Origin: Nephrocerus scutellatus
Lineage: Eukaryota > Arthropoda > Insecta > Diptera > Pipunculidae
NCBI GenBank assembly: GCA_947095585.1
Contig: OX352762.1
Span: forward strand, 90,825,749-90,889,748
Direction of reading: 5' to 3'
Length of the DNA stretch: 64,000 bases
Shown: positions 12,181-23,521 of the stretch, piece after piece
Numbering within the stretch: the stretch's first letter is position 1
Layout: every line of letters begins with the position of its first letter
Notes under the pieces: model-generated
Databases searched by the model: none
Told to the model about the DNA's origin: nothing
The model's input: the letters and a program-made list of their open reading frames with translations, nothing else
Program-made: the position numbers and the translations under genes

Positions 12181-12390
12181 GAAAAAAAAAAACAACCCAT
12201 AAAAAATAAAACTTTTCGTGTAAATTCTCCAATCGGGCGATACACAATGTGCAAAGTTTGAAAAAAATCAGCCGATCCCGAGGCCCGAGGGACCCCAAAT
12301 TTGTATATAAAGTGTTGTCATGGGAGATAGACGTGTGTGCAAAGTTTCAATAAAATCGGGTTTTAGCAAGTGGGCTAAAATGATTTTTCA
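12181..12390 (+). repeat. TR-117 element, short copy
   Basis: Carries the family 5' block (AACAACCCATAAAAAAT, CGTGTAAATTCTCC), one ~117-bp unit (GGGCGATACAC, CAAAGTTTGAAAAAAATC, CCCGAGGCCCGAGGG, AAAGTGTTGTCATGGGAGA) and the closing GTTTCAATAAAATCGGG. It breaks off before the tetranucleotide module. Confidence 0.75.
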
Positions 12391-12606
12391 TTTCCAATTA
12401 CTAAAATTAGATTAAACTGAATCTCTACAAATTAAGTAACAAAAGCTTATTCATTTAATCCTTAATAAGTTATTGTCTTCAACATATACTCTTATAAGCT
12501 TCAAACTTAAAAGTATAGCATAGTTAGTAACTACGCGTTATAAATTTAATATTTTATGTATTATATATTTATATTTTTATGCTTTTATGCTTTCTTATGG
12601 ACTTAA

Positions 12607-12775
12607 ACGGCGAATTGAGAAGCCTTCCGTGACAAGTTATTGCTCTCGGAACGATTGTCACCCATTCGCGAAAGGCGGGGCACCGTGAAAAATACTTTTG
12701 GTGTTACTGGGATTCGAACCACGAACCTCCTGCTCAGTAGCCATGTGCATTTCCACTGAGCCACGGCGCTAAGTT
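12607..12775 (-). mobile_element. SINE-T, 5' part
   Basis: On the minus strand it reads GGCGCCGTGGCTCAGTGGAA (box A), GGTTCGTGGTTCGAATCCC (box B), then the shared body GAGCAATAACTTGTCACGGA. The 3' end is missing. GACTTAA occurs directly at both edges (12600-12606 and 12776-12782), a possible short target-site duplication. Confidence 0.75.
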
Positions 12776-13051
12776 GACTTAATTTAGTTTCACTTTTTCA
12801 AAAATTGAACAACCTGTTCCATAGACAGACTTAAATTTGGTTCTGGCTTATTTATGATTTAGGATGAATTTGAATGACAGGTACATGTAAAAGTTAACGT
12901 ATAGAGATAGACTACAAAATGTATTCAGCTCTCGCAACAAGATCCCGAAACATTTTGACGGAAGACTTATTTTAAATAGGAGGAGCCTTCGTAGTGTTAT
13001 TGTGGATACATACAGACAGTCGGAAATACTTTTTGTGGTTTTATATAATGT

Positions 13052-14905
13052 ACACACACTCAAGGAATTTGCACCCTTAAAATGGTAAGCACAGCGTGGG
13101 CGTTAGGAAATTATGGAGAGGAAAAATGAGATGTCCTATGCATATGTGTCATAAATGACTGCAGATCATACAAATGCGAAAAAACAGAGTCAGGTAATTC
13201 ATTCCACATTATTATTGTGCGGCTAAATAAAGAACCGTTGAATTGTTTGGTACGTCCAAAGATAGACCTAATGGTAGACCCGAGGCTTCAAGTTCATGGG
13301 TTGGAGAATTGGCGGGATGCATCTGGATATTTCTTTTGAACACTGTTTGTGGAAAAAGCGATACAGTGACAAGTAGAAAACATTTTTACGGTGTTCAAGC
13401 GATTCTATTGTTTTCGCGATATTTACGTCACCAAGTTTTATCGCGCGGTTCTGAACTCTGTCTAGTAGATGCAATGTGGTCTTGGGGCACCTACCCAGAC
13501 AATACAGTTGTATTCAAATTAAGGGCGAATGTAGCCAAAACTGAGGGAGTGAAATACATCTTGCACCGTTTTAGGAAACCTAAGCATTTTGCAGCATTCT
13601 TAGCGATATTGAATTATTGGTCGTTCTAACGAAGCTTGTTGTTGACGCGAAGATTGTTGTTAGCCAAGTATTGCGAGTTTTTCAGTTTCTTTGATGCAAA
13701 ATAAAGGTTGGGGGTTTAAAATGCGCTAAGACGAAAGAAGACAGCATTGGGGCTTACTTCAACTCTACATCTTTGATTAGCTGTCAACGTCTGAATTTAA
13801 CGGGCTTAACATACGTTGTTGTTCAAGCTCCACTTGCGATGAAAAGAGGCAAGCAGAACTCGGTTAATAATATAAAAAGCTATAAGTGCTGTCATCGGTG
13901 AAAGAATGAATTGTATTAGAAGTAGCGTGGACAGAACAGAACATTGTGTAACACCGGAGCTTATGCGATCAACATTGGATTTGAAACCAATCCAGGTCCA
14001 ATGCGACCTTGATTGAATGGTCCGAAAGGTATAGTACTAGTCCAATCAAGCAGGTCTTTATCAATTCCATAGGCATTCATTTTCGTCAAAAGAGCTTGAT
14101 GCCAGACTATGTCAAATGCCTTGGAAATATCGAGTGCAACAACTTTGCTTTCACTTTGGTGAATAGACTTTTTCAGTGTGGTTAGTCATCAGATCACCTG
14201 TAGAACGTTGCCCACGAAAAACTTACTGCTAGTCGCTAAGGATTTCACATGATTCAAGGTATTGCATAAGCTTACGATTGATCAGCGTTTCCATGGCCTT
14301 AGAAAGTATAGATGTTAGCGCAATGGTTTGACAAGAGGAATGAGATGACGGTTTGCCTTTTTAGGAACAGGTTGGACAAAGGTTGTTTTCCATTTCCATG
14401 GGAAGACTCCAGAAGAATAAGAAAAATGGAAAAGCCTGCACAGTGGCAATGCCACCGTTGAACAATATCTCTTAAAAACTATAGCAGGAATACCATCAGA
14501 CCCAGCAGATTTCTGAATGCTGAGATTATTTAATACTCTAGCTACTTGATGAGTACGAATGAAAATCAGTCCCATAGAGGACTTTTGAAAGTACAGGCGG
14601 CGACAACGCGCTATCTGGTAGCGTGGAGCTAGCTGCGAAATGTGAAGCAAGCTAATTGGCCTTATCTATAGAACTGACAGTTGGAATGTCATTGTGAATG
14701 AGCGTTGGAATTGAAGACGAGGCAGTATTTTTAATTCGTTTCTCGAATTACCAAAAATTCTTACTTTCTTTGGGACATAGCAGTATTGTTTATCTCAGTT
14801 TCTGGTCATAGTCGAATTTGACTCGCCTAAGGTAGGTATTGCAATCGTTGACTTATCTATATTTGGTTCGCTTTCTACAGTGGGTTTTTTTTATATAACC
14901 GAAAT
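13052..14905 (-). mobile_element. LINE-A copy, RT domain, heavily decayed
   Basis: The minus-strand element runs from about 14905 down to 13052. The best frame, 14650-14315, covers the RT N-terminus: RTHQVARVLNNLSIQKSAGSDGIP and SYSSGVFPWKWKTTFVQPVPKKA. Downstream, motif A, motif C (SFTDDST, with the first FADD alanine changed) and the C-terminal blocks YNCIVWVGAP and RNLVT are spread over broken frames. The 3' UTR on the plus strand is CTCAAGGAATTTGCACCCTTAAAATG, a degraded copy of the family stem-loop. The open frame 13243-13629 (+) is antisense to it and is not a gene. Confidence 0.8.
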
Positions 14906-16035
14906 CATACCTATCTATTCCTAATAGTGGTCAGTCAGAAACGTCGAAAAAAGTAAAAAAAATAGTTAAATTTTCAAAATGCTTTCTTTGTGGCGAGTTT
15001 TCTAGTCGGGCAACAGATCAGAGTAAGAAAGTGAACAACAAAGAGTCATCTGTGCATATGTTAACTTCTACCAGAGCGATTGAAACCTTTTTTTTTAAAT
15101 CAAATTAAATTCACGCAAAAAAAATCGCCGAAAACCCGACATTATTTTTCAAGTGATAGATTAATTACCAAAATTTTTGCAGAATTTTCAGAGGATAATC
15201 CAATTAAAATTAACTTTTACAAAGCTGACATTTGTTGTCATCACGAAAATTTCCAATATTTCAATATTTTTCATCATCAAAATTAAACGAAGAGTGAAAT
15301 CATTTCAGTCGGAAAAATGTCAAGCGTGGCATGAAAATCGATTGAATTTTTGGCAACATTGGCATTCCTTATGTATGTGTTGATGTTCTGGTATAGAATA
15401 TAGGCGGAAAATAGTGTTTGGGACAGGTTTACAGCAAAAAGACAAAGGTGTCACATCACATATTGCCGACACAACGTAACGAGAAGACACTGCAACGTGA
15501 CCGCATCCATATCATTCATACGCTACATACAATTTAAATTCATATTTCGAGACAGGGTGTTCTACAAAAAGGTATTCATGTCTTTTTCTGAAAATTGTGG
15601 CAATACATATAGTATACCTTTCCGTTCCCTTTAATTTGTTGGTTCCGTACACATCTGCATGTGTTCGTATTTACTAGCTTAGTATTTGCCACTAATTTAC
15701 ACGTCGTTTTGTTTATCCATCCTACACAGTCACATGCATTAGAGTGGGCGGGAGGTCAGTGGGCGTGGCTTCAGTGGACGGATGTTAACTTGGGTGGGGG
15801 TCAGTGGGATCGGGCAGCCGGGAAACGCCGGGTATTTCCGCTTGTTTTATATAAATTTGCAAATTTAACCTCTGTGGAGGTAGAACGAAGTTTTCTTAAA
15901 ATACAAAGCGTTACTAAGCGACCGCAGGCAATCATATACATTTGATAATTTATTGTTCACTCAAATACGTAGTTACTAAAGTTGAATTGTTTGTACTTAA
16001 TCGTTATATCAATTTTACTTTCTTTTACATAGTAA
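14906..16035. other. Spacer, no gene seen
   Basis: Short open frames only. A G-rich stretch at about 15745-15830 contains irregular GTGGGCG/GTCAGTGGG motifs. No known family. Confidence 0.45.
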
Positions 16036-16695
16036 AGAGAGAGCCCATAAAAATTAAAATTTTTCATGTAAATTCTCTAATAGGAGATGGGTATGTGTTA
16101 AAATTTGAAGAAAACCGGGCTAATTTTTAAAAAATTTGCATGGACACCACGCGGGTCTCAGGGCCCGATCACTCCAACAAACTTACAAAAAGTTTTGTCC
16201 ATCAGTGATACACATGTGTTTAAAATTTGAAGAAAATCGAGATAATATTTAAAAATTTTATTTGGGCACCCCTCGGGCCTCAGGGCCCGATCACTTCAAA
16301 AACTTTACAAAAAAATTTGTCCATCGGAGATACACATGTATATAAAATTTGAAGAAAATCGGGTTAATTTTTTTGAAACATTTTTATCGGGCGGCCTCAC
16401 AACCCCGGACAGCAAAATTTTTGCAAAAAGTGTTGTCAATCGCAGATACACACGTATATAAAATTAAAAAAAAATCGGGTAAAGTTTTTAAAAAATTTGT
16501 TGGGGCCCCAGGGTCATGGTCTCCAACATTTTAACAAAAAGTGGTTTCCATCGGAGATACACACGTATATAAAATTTGAAGAAAATCGGGTAAATTTTTT
16601 TAAAAAAATTTTGGGGCGCCCAACTGGGGCGATCACTTCCAAACTTTTACAAAAAGTGTTGTGCATCGGTGATACACATGCTTATAAAATTTAAA
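16036..16695 (+). repeat. TR-117 tandem array, about five units
   Basis: After the 5' block (GAGCCCATAAAAATTAAAA), units start with the GAAGAAAATCGGG motif at about 16107, 16229, 16351, 16466 and 16578, giving spacings of 112-122 bp. Each unit has a C/G-rich core (CTCAGGGCCCGATCAC), TTACAAAAAGTGTTGTCC, ATCGGAGATACACATG and AAAATTTGAAG. Open frames here are incidental. Confidence 0.85.
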
Positions 16696-16910
16696 GATGG
16701 CCAACACTTTTTGTAAAAAAATTTAAATTTTTTAAATTTAGCCCGAGTTTCTTTAAATTTTATACACATGTGTATCTCCGATGGAAACACTTTTCTAAAA
16801 ATGTTGGAGTGATCAGGATAAGAGGGCCCCCAAATTTTGTTTTTAAATGTTACCCGATTTTACTCAAACTTTGCACATTGTGTATCAATTAAAGAATTTA
16901 CACGAAAAGG
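16696..16910 (-). repeat. TR-117 units in inverted orientation
   Basis: The array flips at about 16696. The sequence then carries CCAACACTTTTTGTAAAAA, ACACATGTGTATCTCCGATG, CAAACTTTGCACA and GAATTTACACGAAAAG, which are reverse complements of the units and of the 5' block. It stops exactly where helicase-coding sequence begins. Confidence 0.8.
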
Positions 16911-17534
16911 TCGCTAGAGAAAAGCTTCACAAATTTAGAAACGATTGGCACAGAAAGGATACCAAAATTTTTTTCATTGCAGATAATCCCTACATGATAA
17001 CCACAAACATCGACATTGATGATGGGTTAGCCAATGGGGCAGTAGGCAAATTGGCACACGTTTAATTGGGTGATCAAAATGGATCTACGAGTTTGGCTTC
17101 TTTTTCATAACGGCGTCGGTGCGAAAAAAAAAACGTGGGAAAATGGTTGGCTATGCATATCAATTAGTAGAGAAACAGTTCCTATCAATCGAAATAAATC
17201 GATTCTTGCTAAAAGAAACAATTTTTCACTAAAACCAGCCTGCTCGTTAACAATTCACAAATCGCAAGGATGGATGTTTGATGAAATTGTTTACAAATAC
17301 AGTAAAACACATTCACAACCTTTTGTCTACGTAGCCTTATCCAGTGTGATAGCTCAAGAAGAACTTCATATTGTACCTACTGATGAGCGTCTACGTTTTT
17401 ACTATGGTAGACGAGAAAATGAAACGATGCTTCCATTAACGAGAGGAGAAGAAACGAGCTTACCCGGCTATTTACTGTCCATCTTCAAACAATTGATCGG
17501 ATTATACTCGAAAAAATCAGTAGAGGGAATATGA
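16911..17534 (+). pseudogene. PIF1-like Helitron helicase, C-terminal fragment
   Basis: The C-terminal part of a superfamily 1 PIF1-type helicase. The first piece reads NPYMITTNIDIDDGLANGAVGKL, the conserved region that follows the early helicase motifs. After a stop and frame change at about 17065, the second piece carries KPACSLTIHKSQGWMFDEIV and PFVYVALSSV, corresponding to helicase motifs V and VI (usual forms TIHKSQG and YVALSRV). Here the motif VI arginine of SRV has become S, and there is an internal break, so it is inactive. It was part of a Helitron Rep-helicase protein that unwinds DNA during rolling-circle transposition. The Walker A/B region is absent. An open-frame start at 16847 lies in repeat sequence and should be ignored. 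Confidence 0.8.
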
Positions 17535-17889
17535 CAATCTTTTCTCCAAATTGCCAAAGCCTCCGGGCACATGCCTTCATGCTTATATTGTAATGAAAAG
17601 TAGTTAGTAACACAGATAAAGGGATTCAAATCCTAAGATAAATCGCAATGTACATACTGCATACTAAAAATAGGCACTGAATTAGAATTAATCACTTAAT
17701 CTTGTAGGATTTAAGATTTATTAAATTATTTGAAAATTGAAATGTAACCGCCTGCAAGCTTAAATCATTATGCACTGGTCAAAAACGTAGTCAAACCGGT
17801 TTGTGCGGTGATGATGTGATGATGCTTACTCGAGAACAAATTTCCTGCACGTTAGTCAAACCAAATCTGCTATGGGGACATATGCGCCG

Positions 17890-18110
17890 CTATAAGCACT
17901 TTGCTTAACGGTAAACAAATTCCTATGGTCACAGTTGTTATTTCAGTCAATCAGAACGTTAAAAAGGCATATGCATTGTTACCATATACTGTAGGGGGCT
18001 CAACACTGTTGAAGAAGCGTTATCATGAACTTTTGCTCACACTTGGTGGCGATTTCAATATGCACTTCGATAAAGATGACGGACTGCGCTTAGTATTTTT
18101 GAAAAAATAA
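17890..18110 (+). pseudogene. Helentron AP-endonuclease-like domain fragment
   Basis: A short frame reads TVVISVNQNVKK, LLPYTVGGSTLLKKRYHELL and LGGDFNMHFDKDDGL. GDFN with an upstream short strand is the signature of the exonuclease-endonuclease-phosphatase fold also used by LINE endonucleases. Its position after a PIF1-like helicase fits the extra endonuclease of Helentrons. The region upstream (17750-17900) is out of frame and the catalytic SDH end is absent, so this is a fragment. The alternative is a LINE endonuclease piece, but it does not match the LINE-A or RTE-1 copies here. Confidence 0.6.
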
Positions 18111-18664
18111 CTTAATCTAGAACTAGTTTCTAGTTTCTTTCACCAATATTTAGAATAGACTTTCAGGGTGAACATAGGCTATAATAAAAGGGCCAACCAA
18201 TTTTGTAACTAAATAGCTAAAGTCGACGAAAAAAATGACTCTGTGCTGTGTTCTGCGTTGTTTCTGTGCTGTACGAACATCACGCCATAATGACTGTGTG
18301 CTATATGCTGCGTTGCTTTGTACCTACTGTAATCTTTATATGTATGTATATAAAAAAGAGTGTCTGTTGGTTTTTAATACGACACTAAAACACAAAAACT
18401 AGACAGCCGGTCGATCTGAAACTTTCACAGAATATGCGTCCTCTGTAAACCAAATAGTGCGAATACGAAGGGGGTGGCGCTTTGTTTAGGTTTAGGCAAT
18501 AGTAAACCCCTCCCGTGGTAGTGAGGGCAAGTCGGGGATTCATGTGTCCGGGTGGCGGAGCGCACAGGAAAAGCTAGTACCTTATAGATGAAAAACTTTA
18601 GCTGGAATGTACAAAGTCCACCGGCTTCACCATATTCGAGATGATTTTCAACACAATCTTATCA

Positions 18665-18790
18665 CCAATTTAGGTATTCATCATCTTATTTGGCTTTACA
18701 ACCGGGTCCGATCCAGGCCATCCGCAAAAAATTTCTTCACCGCCATCTAGTTTGGCATCGGCTCGAAATCGAAATTCAAGTATTAACAAT
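18665..18790 (-). mobile_element. RTE-1 3' end fragment
   Basis: On the minus strand the final ~120 bp of RTE-1 is present: GATGCCAAACTAGATGGCGG, GGATGGCCTGGATCGGACCC, GGTTGTAAAGCCAAATAAGA and a GATGATGAA tail. Confidence 0.75.
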
Positions 18791-19184
18791 TTTGTATTCT
18801 GTACAAAAAGGCTGAATCGACAATTGTTTATTTTAAACAAAGAAAATTATATAACGATTAAGGTAATTGGATAAATGGTCAACGTCCATGGTCCATCAGC
18901 CGTGTGAGGAGAGGGCAAACAAAAAGCGCAAAACATTTTGATGTTTAAATAAGTTGTCCTTTGTTGTGTGCATGCCCAACGAGGATTTGTTAGCGTACAG
19001 AAAATGCGTTTTTGCTCATCCAGAAAAATAAAGATAAAACCATTTTACGCATTAACCATTCTTATGCACCTATATCAGTATTTATAAACATTTAATTATT
19101 TTTGAATTCAGTTGGATAAATTAAATGAAAAAAATCTCGATAACCTCAAATTTTCACAGCAACTGAATATCAATCGCTATGGGG
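18791..19184. other. Spacer, no gene seen
   Basis: AT-rich, no recognisable feature. Confidence 0.4.
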
Positions 19185-19605
19185 CGTTTTCGGAGTCGCT
19201 GCGTTGAATGGGGATGGTAAGACGGTTCTAGGGGGATGGGGTTGATAATCGAATCTGTGGTTTTCGGGGTCGCTGAGTTGAATGGTAATGGTAAGCAGCT
19301 CTAGGGGGATGGGGTCGATAACTGAGTGGGGGGGAGTGACCGAATTAGTGTCGATTCTAAAGTTTTCGGGGTCACTGAGTGGAATGGTGATGGTTAGACA
19401 GCTCTAGATCTAGATCGTTAAATGAGGGGGGGTTGACCAATATAAGTGTCCATTCAATAGTTCTCGAGGCCACTGAGATGAATAGTGTTGGTAGGACACT
19501 CCTATGGTTGAGTTGTATCCCCGGAGTGGGAGGGTGACCGATATTAGTGTCGATCCCATAGTTTTCGGGGTCGCTGAGATGAATAGTGGTGTTTAGAATG
19601 GTACT
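19185..19605 (+). repeat. TR-100 G-rich minisatellite, about five units
   Basis: The motif GTTTTCGGGGTCGCTGAGTT recurs at about 19187, 19261, 19363, 19461 and 19562, with spacings of 74, 102, 98 and 101 bp. Units also share GAATGGTGATGGTAAGACAG, CTCTAGGGGGATGGGG and GTGACCGATATTAGTGTCGA. Divergence between units suggests an old array. Confidence 0.8.
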
Positions 19606-19839
19606 CGGCGACCATTTGGCGACGAAATAAACAATAAAATACTTGCTATGTTAATAGGCATACTCACTCAATATAAGTGTATCGATACCGTTGTAGATAC
19701 TGATGAGGAAGTTAATTATCTAAATGAGTTCCTAAAGTCAATTGATTCATCTGGATTGCCACCACATCGTCTTACAGTGGGATCTCCAATTATTTCACTA
19801 CGGAATCTCGACTCGGCAAAACTTTGCAACGGTGTCCCA

Positions 19840-20020
19840 CCTCTTGCGAATGGGTGACAAACACGGTCCGAGAGTAATAACTTGTCACGGAATGCTTCGG
19901 ATCCGACTTAAATTGCATTTGTGTATAAAAATATACATGCTCAACACAAATGGTTGCGAGAAGCAAGGCCTTGGACCGCAATGGTCTGTCGCGCCGAATA
20001 TTATTATTATTATTATATTA
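19840..20020 (+). mobile_element. SINE-T, 5'-truncated
   Basis: Lacks the tRNA head. Body CTTGCGAATGGGTGACAAAC, GAGAGTAATAACTTGTCACG, then the 3' end GGACCGCAATGGTCTGTCGC, GCCGAATA and an (ATT)n tail at 19999-20020. Confidence 0.8.
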
Positions 20021-20174
20021 ACAGAAAAGGGACAGTGTGAAACAATTTTTATCCCACGAATAGCACTTCCTTTTTAAGACTACTGACTAAGATGGATTTA
20101 GCAGTAATAATGGACAGTGGTGTCCATTTCCAATCTAAGCCCGGTCTCTCTCTTCCAGAACTTACTTCCAGCAT

Positions 20175-20425
20175 TCAAGGAGTGGTGCTATCCGTTGACC
20201 ATAGTTGTATCTACGTAGCTAAGAGCAGCCGTGTTGTGTTGATTTAAAACTTATTGCGGTTGCAGTATTTCAATGTGCTGATTTCCGCGCTCGGAGCAAT
20301 GTACCGTGTCCGAGTCGACGTTGGCCGATACGCTCTTACTTTTGCCATCTCTATGACCATTTTTTTGCCTGAATACTTATTCCCGACTTAATTTTGCGTT
20401 TATATATCCCAGAATTATTAAATTA
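20175..20425 (-). mobile_element. RTE-1 endonuclease fragment
   Basis: The minus strand shows RTE-1 landmarks in order: AGTATTCAGGCA, GGTCATAGAGATGGC, CCAACGTCGACTCGGACAC (the SDH region, damaged), GCTCCGAGCGCGGAAATCA and CAACACGGCTGCTCTTAGC. Compare 44600-45000. Several internal deletions. Confidence 0.7.
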
Positions 20426-20499
20426 AAATAATTATTTTTTCATCATCTGGAAATCCTTTATAGCTGGGTGAACGTTGATGAAGCTTATATTTTTAAATT

Positions 20500-20637
20500 T
20501 GGCCCGTAAGGAATGCATAGCCGTACACCGATAACACGGGGCTTCAAATTTTGAATGAAATCGGTATTATTTGGCTACCCACAAGCAAACAAACAAACAC
20601 ATCCGGACGCGAAGTAAATATAGATAATTTAATAATA
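20500..20637 (+). repeat. TR-117 element, 3' end copy
   Basis: A diverged last unit (GTACACCGATAACAC, GAATGAAATCGG) leads to a short tetranucleotide module (AAGC then AAAC x3, about 20584-20598) and the conserved end CGGACGCGAAG, then AAATATAGATAATTTAATAA. Confidence 0.7.
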
Positions 20638-21344
20638 TGACCAGCTGATATATATTTGCCTATAGAACGTTTTTTAGGTTCAAGCCGAAAAAAAGCCAAA
20701 TTCATTCAAATTTTTTAACTTCTGTCGTCAGCAGTAATTTTGTAAAATCGCATCATTGCTAATGATCTACATAAGATAGCACTTTTATATTCACACATAA
20801 AGTTGTTTTAAATTAAATATTTTAGAATCTTACGAGCACGCATGCCTTTGTACGAATTCTATTTTCAACTCTTAAGCAAGTTGCACACATTGCACGCACA
20901 CAAACACCTATGAATGTACTCGTATCACTATGTAGTTGGCCGAGACGGCGGCGGGGCTGCGTGTGTGTCATGTACATATACTAGCACAATATATATATTT
21001 TTGGTTAATTTAAAAACAAAAACAAAAACTGATATACAATATACTCTGTCTATGATGATTTGATAAATATCCACATTAAATGCGAAATTTTGTGAAACGA
21101 GCCACATTTACTTTATTAACTAAAGGAATTTAACGATCGCGCAACTCGTCTCATTTCTTGAGTGAGCATTTGCCTTTTGATAATACTCATGCGAGTGAAC
21201 ACAATATGGCATGGAGCGTATGTGAGATAAATATTATTTAAAATCGTGTGGGTATTAAAGGCGTATAGGATCAATGCCTTTTTGTAGATGCTTTAATGAG
21301 AAACTTTTGAATTGTTACTGAGGTTTGATTGAATAAAAAACCAA
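20638..21344. other. Spacer, no gene seen
   Basis: AT-rich. No motif recognised. Confidence 0.4.
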
Positions 21345-21590
21345 ACGATAAAATTAAAAATTATCCTTAATTCTCTAATCGAAGATACAAATGTGTGCAA
21401 AGTTTCAATAAAGTTGGGTTAGTTTAAAAAAAAATGTATATGGGAGCTCCTCGAACCTGAAGCTCAACCACTTCCAAATTGTTATAGAAAGTGTCGTCAT
21501 TGGAGATACACACGTGTGCAAAGTTTGAATAAAATTGGGGTTTAGGAGGTGGGTTAAAAATTGATCGCAATATTTGGCTCGCCTGCCATG
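21345..21590 (+). repeat. TR-117 element, truncated copy
   Basis: 5' block remnants (AATTCTCTAATCGAAGATAC), one unit (GGAGCTCCTCGAACCTGAAG, AGAAAGTGTCGTCATTGGAG) and the closing GGAGGTGGGTTAAAAATTGA, TCGCAA. The tetranucleotide module is replaced at about 21590 by RTE-1 sequence. Confidence 0.75.
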
Positions 21591-23148
21591 AAAACGTTAT
21601 GAAAAAACAGTTCACCGGCGAAAGAAAACAGCCTGGGAGAAGAATCTCGTCCGTAAACAAGAACTGTAAAGAGAGCAATGAGAGCACTTTCATTAGTTGC
21701 TTAATGGCCAGCTAACTGAGGAATGTGAAGCTCCACCAGTGCCCGAAGATCATACTGTGCTGCCGCCACCAAGCATAGACGAAGTTAGCAGAGCGATAAA
21801 TCGGCTCAAAAATAATAAGACCCCGAGGTCAGATGGGATCCCACTGAAACTGATTAAAATAGAAGACCCCACATTACACCAAGCAATTCATGAAATAATA
21901 GTGCAAGTATGGGTGGAAGAAGCTATGCCAGAGGACTGGCGAAGATGCATCCTGTGCCCAATACATAAGAAGGGAGAAATCACAGAATGCAGCAATTATC
22001 GTGGTATAACGTTGTTGAGTTCCGCGTATAAGATTTTCTCCTCTATCCTTCAAGACAGGATAGCCCCATACGCTAAAGTCATCAAAAAAAAATTCTAGAG
22101 TTTCAAAATTCACTATAACATCTTTTTATAGACTTTAAAGCCGCCTATGGTAGCATAGCCAGAGTAGAATTTTATAAGGCCATGAGAAAATTCGGCGTCC
22201 CAAATAAACTGACACGACTATGTAGGTTGACCATGACCAATGTTAAAAGCCAAGTAAAAATATCCGGATCACTATCAAGACCATTTAACATATATAACGG
22301 GCTCCGACAAGGGACGGACTGGCTTGCGTCCTCTTCAACATGGCGTGGGAGAAATTGATCCGAGACTCTGACGTAACGGCGAGAGGAAAAATCCTCTATA
22401 AGTTCATTAAAATACGCAGACGATATTGCCATCATTGGTAGAAACCCAAGAGCTGTACAGGAAGCTTCAATCAAGGTCGAGCAGGCGGCACTAAATCTGG
22501 GGCTGCACATAAATGAGAAAGTACATGGTGGCCACGTCTGCGACTGGACGATCCAACATTGGTCCCGCAATTCAAATAGTGAAACACGAATTTGAAGTAG
22601 TGCAATCCTTTAACTATCTCGGGTAAATTGTAGCAGTAGCAGAACACGGTTGCTTAAAGCCAACAAAGCCTACTGTAGTCTGTCAAGTCTCTTCAAATCC
22701 AGGAACTTAACCATAACATCCAAGCTGCTGACATATAAGATAATGGTCATACCATACCATTACATATGGATCCGAGACTTGGGTGCTTAGCAAAAAGCAT
22801 TCTCTTAGCCGCGTTCGAGAGAAAAATCTTACGGAGAATGGTTGGCCCCGTATGCGAGGAATGGTGAGATCTACGAGCGTTACCGCGATGTCGACATCGT
22901 GAAGAGAATTAAGCTCGGTAGGCTCCGGTGGGCAGGACATCTAGTTCGCATGAGCGAAGAGTGCTCGGAAAGTCCTTTGCGGTAGGATTTATGGAACATG
23001 ACAGCAAGGCCGGCCAATCCTACGCTGGAAGGATGGCGTAGACCAGGAAGCCCAGACTTTAGGGATGCAAATCTGGATGAATTCTTCTCAAAATCGGGAC
23101 CAGTGGAGAGACTCTTTGTGGGAGACCCGGTTGTAGAGCCAAAAGTTA
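21591..23148 (+). mobile_element. RTE-1 copy, RT and C-terminal region, broken
   Basis: Starts in the linker (AAAACAGTTCACCGG). The frame 21697-22098 covers the RT N-terminus: PVPEDHTVLPPPSIDEVSRA, NRLKNNKTPRSDGIPLKLIK, PEDWRRCILCPIHKKGE, CSNYRGITLLSSAYKI. At about 22086 an ~80-bp deletion removes the QCGFIPGKST region. Motif A (IFIDFKAAYGSI, with Y-G for Y-D), the NGLRQG block (frameshifted) and the YADDIAIIG box near 22410 follow in different frames. The C-terminus ends near the RTE-1 tail (GGTTGTAGAGCCAAA), joined at about 23148 to a 24-nt SINE-T-like piece (AGTTATTACTCTCGAATG). Confidence 0.85.
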
Positions 23149-23172
23149 TTACTCTCGAATGTTGTCAGACTG

Positions 23173-23515
23173 TACAAATAATTTATTGTTGTTGCTTTTG
23201 TTATAACTGAATTTAAGCTTATTTTTCTAAATAAAGAAATAAAAAAAGATTTATTTTTTATAAATGGTGATGGGTAAATCAGCCTTAAAACAATGCTTTT
23301 ATTTCCATTGCACCGCACAACGTTAGTTCCGTTAATGTTGTGTTTTCTAGAAACGCATTAACGACTTTAACCCGTGTATGCCTGTATTAAGAAATATATT
23401 TTTATTATATCTCGAACAAAAGCTGTTTTATTTTAAAACCAAACCCAATACGTTACGTATAAATGATATTGTAGTCCTATGCGAGTGCATAGGGCTGACA
23501 TAAGACATTTGGGGT
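23173..23515. other. Upstream spacer of the V-ATPase gene
   Basis: AT-rich. No open frame of note; distal promoter sequence may lie here but no motif can be assigned. Confidence 0.35.
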
Positions 23516-23521
23516 GTGCTG

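Larger units (their letters stand above)
16911..18590 (+). mobile_element. Helentron/Helitron remnant (helicase and endonuclease pieces)
   Basis: A rolling-circle transposon remnant. Two helicase fragments (16911-17065 and 17070-17534) are followed by an apurinic-endonuclease-like fragment at 17901-18110. The order helicase then endonuclease is typical of the Helentron branch. The 3' noncoding part (about 18110-18590) includes TATATAAAAAAGAGTGTCTG and ends near GCACAGGAAAAGCTAGTA. I place the right end there only tentatively. No Rep/HUH domain is visible, so the 5' two thirds is missing. Confidence 0.7.

Noticed and set aside
13243..13629. 128-codon plus-strand gene
   Set aside because: Antisense to the decayed LINE-A copy on the minus strand.
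16349..16694. Short open frames across the 16-kb repeats
   Set aside because: They lie in TR-117 tandem units and share sequence only because the units repeat.
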